A stretch of 64,000 bases of DNA from Turritopsis dohrnii (taxonomy: Eukaryota; Cnidaria; Hydrozoa; Anthoathecata; Oceaniidae), in assembly GCA_027922465.2 (NCBI GenBank), contig BQMF02000220.1:372001-436000 (forward strand), written 5' to 3'. Both the position numbers and the translations under genes were made by a program. This document shows positions 22,638 to 33,909 of this stretch, piece by piece; the first letter of the stretch is position 1; every line of letters begins with the position of its first letter. The notes under the pieces are model-generated. The model worked only from the letters and a program-made list of their open reading frames with translations, made no database searches and had not been told where the DNA came from.

Positions 22638-23914
22638 AAAGTTTTTTTTTTTTTTGTTAGCTTTGATGTTATAAAGACTCATTAGATAGGGACGTTTCTA
22701 CACATTTTAAATGATTTGATTTTCATTTGACGAAATTTTTTGCATGGATTGGATTTCGTGGTAAGACAAAAATGCACCATATTAAAAATTAACGTTTGAT
22801 AACTCTTTTCTGTTCTTCGGACAATTAAACTGCCTGAAAATTAATTCAATCAACTTAATAAAGCGCACATTAGGCGGACGAAGAATTCCCTAGTTTTGTT
22901 TTTATAATTTTACATACAGTTTAACTCACAATTTGAGACCATCGTTCTTTAGTAGGAAAGTCTCATAATTTTGTTCGGGAAATCGAGAGCAATTTTGAGG
23001 AATGCTTCGTTTCTTTCAATAGCTTATAAGAGCATCCCCAGCAAGTTTTGATGGTCTTAAACTGTTAGATAAACATCTTCTTTATGTATATTCTCTTACA
23101 GTGCCCAGATATTTTAGGGATTTTTCTATAGTGTTCTTTACTTGTGATGCTGTCTGAAGATTGAAAAGAAGGAGAAAATGAAACTTCTTTTTCCTGCACA
23201 TGTAAACATGGAGTAGGAAAAATTGTCCTTTGTTTTCTGTAAAAAATAATTTGTGAAACTTTTAAGGAATGTTTACAATCATTCTACGACACTTTTTCTC
23301 CTGATTGTATTTTCTAGTAAATTTACGTAGATCTTTCGCACAGATCGCATTTCATTCGAGGGAGGCCAAGTATTTCATGTTGTGTTTGCATTATATTTTG
23401 AGGTTTGTAGTAAACTATGTTTGGCTATCATGGGAACATCTTCTTAAACCAGGTGGTCGTTAGATGTTATTTGAGGCTGCAGACCGACAGGTTGAAGAAA
23501 CACCGCTATAATAAAGAATGGTCAATTACCTGGTTTGAATGCGCGTTCTTTTACCTAGAGGTCTCTGCCTCCATGTTTTAAGAATGCTCAAGAAGTTAAC
23601 CAGCCGTTGCTTCTATTTTGTTGGAAAAAATTTTTGTTTGTAAACTATATCAAGTTTGTTTTCTTTGTCTCCCACCCTCTAAATATCATAACTTTATATC
23701 ATAACTTGGACCAGGTAAAAATGCTTTAATGCGCAAACTAATTCTTCATTGCATTGTTTCTGGTTAAGTCAATAATAAATCCAAATTTTTCTTGTCTTGC
23801 ACTGTCGATTAAAAAAGCGTATCTTGTAATCAGCAACAAATTTTTGCACAAAAACAAGAGATTTTTGCGAGTTGATAGTGAAAATATCGTGTATCACTTT
23901 TATTGTGTCGTGTG

Positions 23915-24110
23915 TCACTCGTACGTCTTGTGTGTGACACGTACGTCACTCGTACGTCCTTGTGTGTAACCTGTACGTCACTCGTATGTAGTCGTGTGTA
24001 ACCTGTGCGTCGTCGTACGTTGTCGTACGTTCTTGTGTGTCACCTGTGTGTTCTTGTACGTCACCCGTACGTCCCCGTGTTCCAGCTCGTCGGTCTTTTT
24101 ATAACTAACC
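23915..24110. repeat. Right TIR of the MULE-like element
   Basis: Reverse complement of 19555-19750 with very few differences. Confidence 0.85.
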
Positions 24111-24330
24111 AACCCGTATTGTAAATATTGAGATAAAATTGAAACTGTTCTTAATGCTGAAATGGAAAAGTCATGAAATATTTGTTTTTAATGGACTTCT
24201 GTACAAACATTAAATTCACAAATTTTCGCCAAATTGAATTTCAGTAGAAATTAAAATTACTTTTTCGGGCAAAGCAAAGATGTAAATATTGAAACAAGCG
24301 GCTCAATTTTATGAAGTAACCATTTTATGA

Positions 24331-25315
24331 AGTTTAGGTAGTAGTGACTCTGGTTACACAATTGCGACGTTCAAAATCCCACAATATGACGTCATAATGC
24401 TGGTAGAAGAAGAGCGTTTGTAGCTTTTAAGCTTATTGTAGCTTAAGCATTTGACTACCCAAGGTTCTGACTATGTATCATAAAATCATTCTAAGTTACT
24501 CACCCTTTCTAAAATATAGAACTACGAATACCTAGCAAGGAACAAAGCAGGACACCTGCCAAGCTATATTCCCTATTTCGTATCTATCACTTTAACCAGT
24601 AAATCTTTAGAGGAAATGATAGTTTTAGAATTAAGAGGTGAACTTTGTTTTTAGTTGGGATTGGAATCAGCAATACATTTGATACAAAGTCAATCTGATG
24701 AGAAAGAATGTGGGGGCAACAATGGACCTGTTTGTTTCTTGTCCATTATGCAACGTTAGATTATTTTTTTTTTTTTCTGTTGATGTTTTTTGTGTGATTA
24801 TTCATTCTAAATATATCATTGTTATCCTCATATTTGTGTCATCAATTTCGTTTTCAACATTGTCATGTCACGTTGCCATGGTGACTATGTTTTAGAAAAA
24901 CCTTAAGGTGGCAGTGAAATGAAAAATGATTTTTCGAAAAATTCATTTTTAAATTTCAAATACTATGAAGAAACAAGCTTTTTTGAATCGTGATTGTGAT
25001 TTCTTTAATTGAGTTTCCTTTTAATTCTCGCCCTTGATAGAAATTATTATCGATGAGGGATAAGCAGGTTCTAAAGGAGATTAATGTAGAAGTGTGTTTT
25101 GTTTTAAGTGTGTGATGTTGCAGAACATTTTTCAGTTGGGGTTTTCTTTTAAAACCGTTTGAAACTACTAAAATATCATTTTCATTAATATGGTGCAAAT
25201 TTTGTATTTCAAAAGTTTGAAATCCAAAACAATCAATCGGACAGTGTCAATCCGCTACTAACAAAAGAGTAGGCAATTGCAGGATGCATAGTGAAGTTTA
25301 CAAACGTCCTGAAAA
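24331..25315. other. Spacer after the inverted arm
   Basis: AT-rich, no gene or clear repeat. Short ORFs here are low-complexity. Confidence 0.35.
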
Positions 25316-26056
25316 GCACTCAAAAGTAGAAGGTCGTACACAACGATACCTCAATTCTTTTTTTCCTTTCTGCATGTCGCACTGGAACAGCTTGAATAGT
25401 CATATAAGAGAACTTCCATCTATTTCTTGTTTCAAACGTGCTATTTTTTAATCTTTGAGACCAAAAGCTACACCGTCTCATAATCAACGAAGTAACCTTG
25501 GTCTCACATTGTTTACACGGATGAGAGTTGGTTTCAGTCACTTACGTGAGCGTAAGTTTAGAAATGGCTTTTTAGATACTCTTGATCCTTTTTGTGCATG
25601 TCGCACTAATTCTATTGAAACCACTGAGCACTACCTATTGCATTGCTCTTTTCAACAGACTTCACAATCTTGACATAATGCCTGTACCGCCCAATCCTCA
25701 TTATTTATGTCGGATATTGTTACTATGGTGATCCGTGTCTTACATGTAAATTAAAGTTTGAGATTTCAAGTTCTACCATAAAGTTCGTATTAGATTCCAA
25801 CAGGTTTGGTGGACCTCTCTTTTGATATGTTAGATGTATCTCTTTTGTTTTACTTTCATATGTCTACTTATCAGTTTATGTATCTGTTTTTTATTTTTTT
25901 TATTATTTGTTTATTTACTTTTTATTTTATCCTCCTGGCGATATCATTTTAGTGCCTTGCCGGAGGATGGAAATATTGTATTTTATATTTTTGTATTCGT
26001 ATTTTTGTATTCATATTTGTGTGTCTTGCAATAGAAATTTCATAAAAAAAAAAAAG
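25316..26056 (+). pseudogene. LINE 3' fragment: C-terminal RT region, 3' UTR and poly(A)
   Basis: Reads MSHWNSLNSHIRELPS, then (after a stop near 25450) GLTLFTRMRVGFSHLRERKF and CACRTN-ETTEHYLLHC, the Cys/His C-terminal block of many non-LTR elements. A 3' UTR ends in an A run at 26043-26054. Truncated at its 5' end, as expected for a dead insertion. Confidence 0.75.
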
Positions 26057-26289
26057 AAAGTATTGACATCTGTCTCATGAACCCCAATCTTCTGATTTGC
26101 TGGATAACATGCAGATTTTTATCATGTTGTAGTTATTTGACAAGATGGAAGATTGATGAAAAAGAAAACATACAAAATTTTTGTGCCGTATGAAGACAGC
26201 CAGGAACTTCTTATTCAACCATCTCGGTAAGCTTTCACGATTCAGTTCAATCTAGCAATTTGAACTCATCAAACCTTCATGGTGAAACC

Positions 26290-26605
26290 ATCTTCTATTT
26301 GTTTTTGTTTTCTTTTGATTTTAGGAAACAGTACTAGACTTGTCTATGTACAATCTTCATTTTCTTCTCTATTGGTGTATCAATTCAATATTCAATTCCA
26401 TATCTATCCTAGTGAGTTTGCAAATTTTAACAATTTTATTTCCTTTTTAATATTTATTATGTTTTATAATTTTTTTCTTGTAAATAAAAATATTGTTTTT
26501 AATATTTTTTTTTATATATATTTATTGGGACGAAGAGCCATGTTGTAAATATGGAGATGCCCTATTTTCATCTTGGAAATAAACAATTATTATTATTATC
26601 ACTTA
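26290..26605 (+). mobile_element. Possible LINE 3' end
   Basis: Ends GGAAATAAACAATTATTATT, a polyadenylation-like signal and (ATT)n tail as in L2/CR1 3' ends. No coding part survives. Confidence 0.3.
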
Positions 26606-26610
26606 TTATA

Positions 26611-27703
26611 CATAAAACTAAAACTACGTTTAATCTTTTTCTTATAGACTTTCATTAGGGAGATTCGTAAACTCAACGAGCCTGTTACACGAAAAAAAAT
26701 CAATTACTTGTGAGAATTGTTTAAAACTCTTCAATTAAAAAGTTACTTCAGAGATTTAAAGCCTTTTTCTTGTATCAAAAGAAACATCATTACTTTGCAC
26801 GCTTATTTCAAGTGTTGATGTGAAGTTTCTAATGACTTTGTAGAGAAAAATTCACGAACAACTCTACTAAGTTGTATATTATTCCCTACAAATCTATAGA
26901 AAAATAGTTTCGTGTAAACAAAACATGATTTTTCTGAATTCCACTAATGGGAAAGATTTGTTAGGTGAACCGCTCTATCGGAACTGCAATATTTTGTAGG
27001 AGCTTCAGAAGAACTGGTTTCTATTACGAATAAATATTTTAAAATATTTTATGTGCATGACATGACAGTGAAATGATGGAGATGTTTATTATGGGAATGC
27101 AGTCATACTTGTAACATGACGTAGAACACCAGTGACGTCATAATAGATGCGTGGTGTATCTTTGTGAAGGCGTTTATATCACAGTAAAGGACATGTAATT
27201 ACTGACGTAATAAATTAGTATGATTACTTCGATGTTTATTTATTATCCATCTCAATAATGTATCATACAAGTACTACAACCATTTTCATCTAGGGGAATG
27301 TTCAAGTAGATCTCACAATAGCTTCTGCTAGACTAATACAGAAGAATAATATATGAATAAGAAAAGATTGTAGTCTCCGAATTCTAAATGAAACTTCTAT
27401 CTGACGCAATTTTTGTAGTTAATTTTGTGGTAAATTCCATTCAAATTTCACATTTCGATAAGAAAGATTGTCGTTATATTGTCACGAATTCATCTTGAAA
27501 ATTTCATATGATTCGTCTCAACAAGAATTTTCAGACAATAGAATATTAAGGTGAGGTGGCAAAAATCTTGTTATTACTCCACATCTTTATACACAGAAAA
27601 ATACTACAAGAATAATGCAATTATTATCATTCATAAGGAATATTCTTTTGCGTTAAGTTATAATAATGAAATAGCATTTTGGGATGCTGAATGGCACATT
27701 GCA
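26611..27703. other. Spacer, nothing recognised
   Basis: AT-rich DNA without a supported feature. Confidence 0.35.
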
Positions 27704-27706
27704 TAA

Positions 27707-28048
27707 AGGCCGACCTCCACTTATTCGTGCGAGCGCGGCGCTCGGACGATCTATTGTTTTTCCAATTAGACATTGCGCAATATCCAATTCGTATACGAAA
27801 GAAAAGTGTTCGTCTGGGAGTTGAAACAACTTCTACTTTCAGGCGACACGATTTTGATCGCACCAATCAGCTTTCAGGAAAAGTACAAAACAAGAAAAAA
27901 AGCGTAATCAGCAAAACATTTTTTTGTTTTTATTCGTATGAAAGTGGAGGTAACATTTCGAACACCTTTTACGCTCAGGCGATCTATTGTTTTAATAACA
28001 ATAGATCGTCTGAGCGCCGCGCTCGCACGGCTAAGTGGAGGTCGGCCT
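27707..28048. mobile_element. Harbinger-like MITE, 342 bp
   Basis: TIRs of about 50 bp start AGGCCGACCTCCACTTA. TAA occurs at 27704-27706 and 28049-28051, the 3-bp duplication of PIF/Harbinger elements. Confidence 0.75.
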
Positions 28049-28051
28049 TAA

Positions 28052-29776
28052 GGAGGACTGTTAAGACCTTTCGAAAATAACGTCATAGTAGCCTCGCTTT
28101 GAAACTACATAATGGCATTTGAATCGTTTATGAGAATAAAAGATAGTTCAGGAGGAAAATGTTTAACAAAGTTTGTAAATCATTCTTAAGCAATTGAAAA
28201 ACAAACTAATTGCCAAAGGTGTTTTGGATTCTCGATTTGTTAGAATAGACACAAAGCAAATTTCCCTGCTTGTGGAAACTTTAGGAACGGTTCTGAAAAA
28301 GAAAATCGACGAATCCGTAACATGTTGTGACCGCCATACTCACCATTGCGACAGATCATCTTTTCAAAGTACAAGATTTTTATTAGAATCATAATTCACT
28401 TGTACAAGATGAGGAACAGAGATACTTTCCTATTTCATTTAATCTTTCAAAGTGACCTAACAATGTAACTTAAAGTCTTATTTGTTTTTGTTCCATATAT
28501 TCATTCATAGTTTCTACGGTAGCCAGTTTTAATGATGCTTCACATACCAATAACATCATTGGCTATCAAAACCGCTCTATTTATGGCGAGTAACGACTTT
28601 TAATCAGAATTATGTATATTTATGTAATGAAAACTTGTAATTGGCAAATTATAAACAAATTTGGTGACGTAAAGAGTTCTGATGTGAAATTCATTTAATC
28701 CCCACCCACCACTTTCATCACGTTTTCTTACGCTAAAACACGAAAGCCACCTGATTACTCTTCCCTGAATAATAGATTACCCAGGGCGACGATTTTACGT
28801 AGATAAAATCGAAAAATAAAATAGTGAAAGACATATGCATCATCAAATTTACCCTGAATTGAGCTTTGCAACGGCTTTTACAGATCATTTTGATCGTTTT
28901 TTTCAAAAGTGATACCACCTGAAACTTCAACAAAGGTCTGGCACAAAATTTAAGACTGTACCCACAAATAAAGAACTAGCATGTCGGCTAGCATGCATGT
29001 CATCCTGATCAGCAAATACTTTTTTGACAACAATACGTTTTTCCAAAACCGTAAAATTTTATTAAGGTTTAGATTTTCAAGAAGGTCAGAAAGGTTTACA
29101 TAATAAAACAATATATAACAGCATTTTCTTGGCTATTAGATGACGTACCTTAAGCATGTTTTGCTTAAACAGACCGAAATGAAAAATTGGCCAAAATATA
29201 AAAACTACTTTTGAAGAAGTAGCAAAATCTTTCCCCGAATAAATTTAAACAGTTTTTTTATCAAGTTAAAATGCTTTCGATCAAAGTTCGTGTTCGTTTC
29301 GTGTATGCAATGTAAGCTTGTGATTAATTCCGATGAAATTTGTTTGGAATGGAATTTCCAACACTTCTCTAAGGGAAGAGGAAGTTTGGATAAGTTGATT
29401 TGAAACTCTGTATTAATGTTTTACAGAAAATTAATGTATACACATTTGATGGATAGGATAGTCAACACATCAGAACACAAAATAACAGTTTTCTCAATTG
29501 TTATAGAAAACACAGAATCACTGCTGAATTCTTGGTTTGTAAAATTCTGACTTCATAACTTCCATTAATCTTTGGAAGTAATATCGGTTTCTATAATGTG
29601 GAAAATCATCCAAAAACATTTTCAAGGTTCTAGACCAAAAGGAACTTTTCGGTAAAAATGTTCATAGCAAGCATTGCATCATCATTTCAGAATTGTTTCG
29701 TTGTGAATCCGTCTGATTTGTAAGTTCGTGAATATCTCTGTTACCTTTCAATCTCATTCAAACCCATCTCATCCTA
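28052..29776. other. Intergenic region 3' of the bZIP gene
   Basis: No gene, RNA or repeat that I can support; part will be the bZIP 3' UTR. Confidence 0.4.
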
Positions 29777-30394
29777 TTACGTTTGAACCACTTCTTCTGA
29801 TTTCGTCTGACGTAACGCCTTTAAAGTTCGGATTTTTTCTTTGAGTTCTTCATTTTCTCTTTGTAGTTGTTTTAGCTCTTCCATTAATCTGTTTTCTTTT
29901 TCCTTCCTCGCCATCCTCGACCTCTTCGAAGCTTCGTTATTTCTTCTTCGTCTATTCCAGTATTCGCCATCCTTCACATCTTCAGGAGTTGGATTTCGTT
30001 TCAATCTTGGATTCAAACTTAATGGTTTTGGATTAAATTTATACGTCTTTGGACGTTGCTCGATTTTTCTCTTCTTTTTTGGTTTTACTTCGTTATTTGA
30101 TGTTGACCAACTAAGACTCCTCTTAAACAATGTAGCGCTTTCCACGATTCTTAAATCAGGGAGTGAGTTTGTAACCGAGGAGCAGTTACCATGGTTACCA
30201 TGCAACTCATTCTGAACCAACCATTCTAAGGCTTGTATGTCTTTGTATGGATGGTTCAATTGTTTCAACATTGAATCAAATGCATTTTGTGGTAAGGTCA
30301 GCATTTCAGAATTTGAATAACAATCCATAAAGTCGATGCTTGAGATGGAATCTGTTGAATCATCGGGTATGAAGGCTGTTATATTCCTCTCCAT
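29777..30394 (-). CDS. PAR-type bZIP transcription factor (HLF/TEF/NFIL3-like)
   Basis: 205 aa, one coding exon. The C-terminal bZIP domain has the extended DGEYWNRRRRNNEASKRSR basic region (about residues 142-160; the N-x7-R signature is Asn152 to Arg160). A zipper with Leu at 170, 177, 184 and 191 follows. The EYW before the basic region and NNxAxKRSR core fit the PAR/CES-2/NFIL3 class, which binds TTACGTAA-like sites as dimers in the nucleus. The N-terminus is acidic and Ser-rich; the middle is basic (PKKKRK, a likely nuclear signal). A spliced 5' UTR exon (to 30547) and TATA at 30633-30641 lie upstream. The exact subfamily is uncertain. Confidence 0.85.
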   Translation of the reverse strand: MERNITAFIPDDSTDSISSIDFMDCYSNSEMLTLPQNAFDSMLKQLNHPYKDIQALEWLVQNELHGNHGNCSSVTNSLPDLRIVESATLFKRSLSWSTSNNEVKPKKKRKIEQRPKTYKFNPKPLSLNPRLKRNPTPEDVKDGEYWNRRRRNNEASKRSRMARKEKENRLMEELKQLQRENEELKEKIRTLKALRQTKSEEVVQT

Positions 30395-30546
30395 TTTTAA
30401 AAAGCGTTGGAAATAACTTCAGACAGTTGAATATCTATGATAAATTTATAGAAATTTGCATCGTGCTGGTCACACAAGAACACAACCAAAACGTAGAAAA
30501 ATATAAAATACAAAATGTTGTTTAGAGTTTGTCAAGAAATATTTAC

Positions 30547-30610
30547 CTGTGTGCAAAATTATGAATTTCTAATCTGAGTTTGATGTATTGTTGCTTTCAA
30601 CGAGTTCATG
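30547..30610 (-). other. 5' untranslated exon of the bZIP gene with a short upstream ORF
   Basis: Between the predicted start site and a GTAAAT donor at 30546. It contains ATG at 30609 opening a 16-codon ORF that ends within the exon. The likely acceptor is at 30417, in front of the main ATG at 30394. Confidence 0.5.
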
Positions 30611-30617
30611 TTTTTGC

Positions 30618-30732
30618 AAACTGACACAGTGTCCTTTTATATCATCACCCTTTTGTAGAATGTGGGGAGACGTTGGCACAATACTACCGACGTATTCCAA
30701 CCCACTAAACATGTCGGCTTAATTAGTGTCGA
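30618..30732 (-). promoter_or_regulatory. bZIP promoter box, one arm of an inverted pair
   Basis: Contains TATAAAAGG (30641-30633, minus), ACGTCGGTAG and GACACTAATTAAGCC blocks. The whole 115 bp is repeated in reverse at 32366-32479. Confidence 0.65.
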
Positions 30733-32365
30733 TAATTCGACATAATCTGACTATACAAAATTTACTCATTATATCGAAAATAGAGGCTTAGCACTAGTTG
30801 GATCGCATTATGAAACATAATTAAATTCATTATCTTAATTACTTTAATGAACGCTTAATTAAAATTCAACCCGCCCGATCTGATCTGATCTATCTCCCCC
30901 ATGATCTATCTTCGTTGAACTGTTATTACGCTGGAAACTCCTTTGGTGTCATTTGAATATTCTGATCCGTTTATTCGAAATTTATCCGTCGTAGCAGCTT
31001 TAAACTCGTTTTCTTTTTGAACCATAACGACAATATATCTTATCAAAAAGCGATTATATGATGGAGATATGTTTTCGGATGCAAAGATATTTTTAAACCC
31101 ATAGATGTTTCAGACGCATATGTGTTTTCGGGTTACAAGCTTTTTGAGTAACATTCCATTAGCTTTAAACTGACACATAAGTTCTCAATAAGGGTCCATC
31201 ATTTCAGTAACTTTGACAATTGTTAAGAAGAGCAATACTTAAACTCGTGTGTGGGAACACTGTAAAATCAACTACTCACCATTCGTGTCTGCACTCCCCC
31301 ACAATTGTCAGATTTTATGTGAAGGATGGATATTAGACGTTGATCTTATCTCACAACTCATTGTGGTGGAGATAAAATAATCAAATGTTTGGAGAGTACA
31401 TTGACACGGGAAAAACAATTCATCCTGTGTGAATTTTGGCGACAATTACGATAGTACTTAGTATACAGCGACACATGAATGTCATCAAAACATAGAGGAG
31501 TTCTGCATATGGTATCGAATGACATTCTTGTTCTTTATGAATAGGAAAGTAACAAAAAAATGTTTTAAAACTTTTTTGTGTCGACTTGAAAACACTAGTC
31601 ATTAAACTGTGACGATTGTTTCTGCTGTCAAGTATAAATAAATAAATAAATAAATTTATGAACAGATGATAACAAGAGTTGGTATCGAACGATGGACTTC
31701 AGCCGAAAAAAATCGTTCAAAATAAATTATTGAGCTGGAATCTGCCTTCGAATAAAAATTCTATTTTTATATTTCTATTCTTTGAGGGATTGATAGAGTT
31801 TACGTTGAGGGAGAAGCGCTTAGCTCAACATAATTTCCATTCAGCAAAACTTCATGCAATTGAAGAAAGTCGAATCAAATCAACATCAACATCATAGGCA
31901 TGTGCATTGGGTGTTTCTCATCACCGATCAATCTCGGTGGAAAAATCAGCGTCCATCGGGGAAAAAAGTCCACGTTCAACGTCAACCAATCATTGCTTAG
32001 ATTTTAAATGACTTTTATTCAAATATCATTTCTGCGCACGGAAAACAATGTTGTCCGGGCAACACCAGTGTTGAATGGAAAGCGAAATTTCAAACAAATC
32101 TTTTTGCAGGTTCAGGCGTTGCATTTCCAGTTAACTTAATACAAAACCTGGAGTGTATTTTAATTTGCTGCGACATAAAATAAAAACGATTTTCGGTTGA
32201 CGTTATGAAGCTGTCGTAACCATAGCAATTAGAAGGTTGGTGGAAATTTCAACTCGCCTTCGAGTGAATCGATAATGGCATAATAATTGGTAATCATTAT
32301 TTATGTAACGAGTAGGTTTTTGTTAAAAAAAACAAAAACAAAACTGTCGACACTAATTAAACTAC
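30733..32365. other. Spacer between the two inverted promoter boxes
   Basis: AT-rich, with an (AAAT)n run at about 31630-31655. Contains no convincing gene. Confidence 0.4.
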
Positions 32366-32479
32366 CGACACTAATTAAGCCGACATGTTTAGTGGGTTGG
32401 AATACGTCGGTAGTATTGTGCCAACGTCTCCCCACACTCTACAAAAGAGTGATGATATAAAAGGACACTGTGTCAGTTT
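32366..32479 (+). promoter_or_regulatory. Second, divergent copy of the bZIP promoter box
   Basis: Near-identical inverted copy of 30618-30732, including GATGATATAAAAGGACACTG. It would fire rightward. Downstream at 32511 an ATG lies 18 bases before a GTGAGT donor, compatible with a short first coding exon, but no further exon is recognised. Confidence 0.55.
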
Positions 32480-33512
32480 TCTATAACATAGAAAGGAAGA
32501 ATACAAAAAAATGAACTACTGTAACACGGTGAGTCATTCACTAACAATAAAACAAACTAGCCGTCCTCATAGAGTTCAGAAAACGGCAAAACTGTTGCCA
32601 ATCGTTTCTGCGACACAAATGATGTTATTTATGTCGTTGGCTACTAATTACAGACAGAGTGGAATTGGACCTCACAGTGTTATAATACTGTATAAACTTT
32701 CCGAATTCTCTTCAACAGAAGTCTGCACAAACAAAAATAAAACATTTTTGTGTATGCACACTGATAGAAGATAGAACTCATTTAGTATTCGAGATTTAGT
32801 AGTATTCGAAGCATTAAATTTTTATAGATTCAAAATAAAATACATAGCGTTCATATTGATAAGCCAGTGGTCAGTCCTATCGAACTAATTTTACCATTCT
32901 TTCTAATAAATTTTTAGTTACTAACTTCTATATTTTTGGTAGTTTTAATAGCACGAAGAGACATTGCATTAAATGGATGAGGACCTTTATTATTGTTATT
33001 ATTGATACTTCAACTGCAATTTAGAAAAATGAACAGTGAACACCCGTTATTGGTTTGCTCTTCCGCCCTACAACAGACAACTTAGTTGGCTTACCTTCAC
33101 AAATCGCATTCCTCTAACGCCCAAAAGCCAGTGTTCAGTCATAATCGAAGGCATTACCTGAATGGCTGACTTGACTGAATTTTTCTTTTTCTTCATATCA
33201 GTGACGTCGCTTTGAAAGTATATTCAGAGGAAATGTAAAACTTTGTTTCGTCGGGAGTTCGCAACAAAAGTTTTTCGTCTAAGGATTTTAATTTCGTCAA
33301 TTTTCACCGACGAAACATTTTAGAGAGGTTTTTGAATCATCAGCAGTTTTGATTTTCAAGTCTACTCGTCCATTCGTTTTCTCAGGTCACAAAAATGAAG
33401 ATAAAATTCAAAGAGTAGAGACACCAATCTGATAAATGAACAACGTTTATGTTCAATTGGAAATTCAAATTCATTACCGGATGAATAGCCATTACGTCAC
33501 CTCTTGATGATA
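32480..33512. other. Spacer downstream of the second promoter box
   Basis: An 87-aa ORF from 32511 shows no family likeness. Otherwise no feature. Confidence 0.35.
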
Positions 33513-33909
33513 TACCTTCTTACATGAAATGTGTAAAGCAAGTAATTAACGGTTAAAACATTAACGAGATCAGAAATTAACTCGAATCATCGTCGAGATT
33601 TGAAATTGTGCAGTAATAAACGTGTATTCTCTTAGCAAGAGATCTTTCTCGGTACATATGGTACTCTACACGCTTTATTTTTTATAAGAACACTGAAAAT
33701 CAAGAAAGACTTGCGATGTTTTTAACCTTTTCCATTCAAAGGCTTAAAATGTTCTTGATATATTCTTAATTTATACTAAATTTACTTAATTTAAAAATAG
33801 TCGTTTAGTTTTTTTAAAAAATGAAAATGTCAAAACAAAAAGCCTTATGATGTTCTTAGCATATTCTTAAGTTTTGACCCTCTGAAGCCTTATGTTCTTA
33901 TATACTTTG

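Larger units (their letters stand above)
19555..24110. mobile_element. MULE-like DNA transposon, 4556 bp, with 9-bp target duplication
   Basis: Flanked by AACCCGTAT at 19546-19554 and 24111-24119; the other arm shows the unoccupied site near 41410. TIRs begin GGTTAGTTATAAAAAGACCG and stay nearly identical for about 200 bp. They are built of repeated GTACG-N-GTGAC/ACACA units. A 9-bp duplication plus long TIRs points to the Mutator/MULE group. It carries one intron-containing plus-strand gene (20070-22637) and no recognisable transposase. Confidence 0.8.
16433..24330. repeat. Left arm of inverted segmental duplication
   Basis: Reverse-complement copy of 41220-43640. The match starts within TMEM135 exon 5 (16433 pairs with about 43640) and runs through exons 6-7, the peptide gene and its upstream DNA to about 24330. 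It is interrupted by insertions at 16510-17245, about 18956-19465 and 19555-24110. Removing these gives about 2.1 kb of shared sequence. Arms face each other about 17 kb apart. Confidence 0.9.

Noticed and set aside
26279..26548. 89-codon hydrophobic ORF
   Set aside because: Very AT-rich, Phe/Ile/Tyr-biased translation typical of non-coding DNA; next to a LINE-like 3' tail.
32511..32774. 87-codon ORF after the second promoter box
   Set aside because: A GTGAGT donor falls after six codons and the remaining frame shows no family; kept only as a possible first exon.
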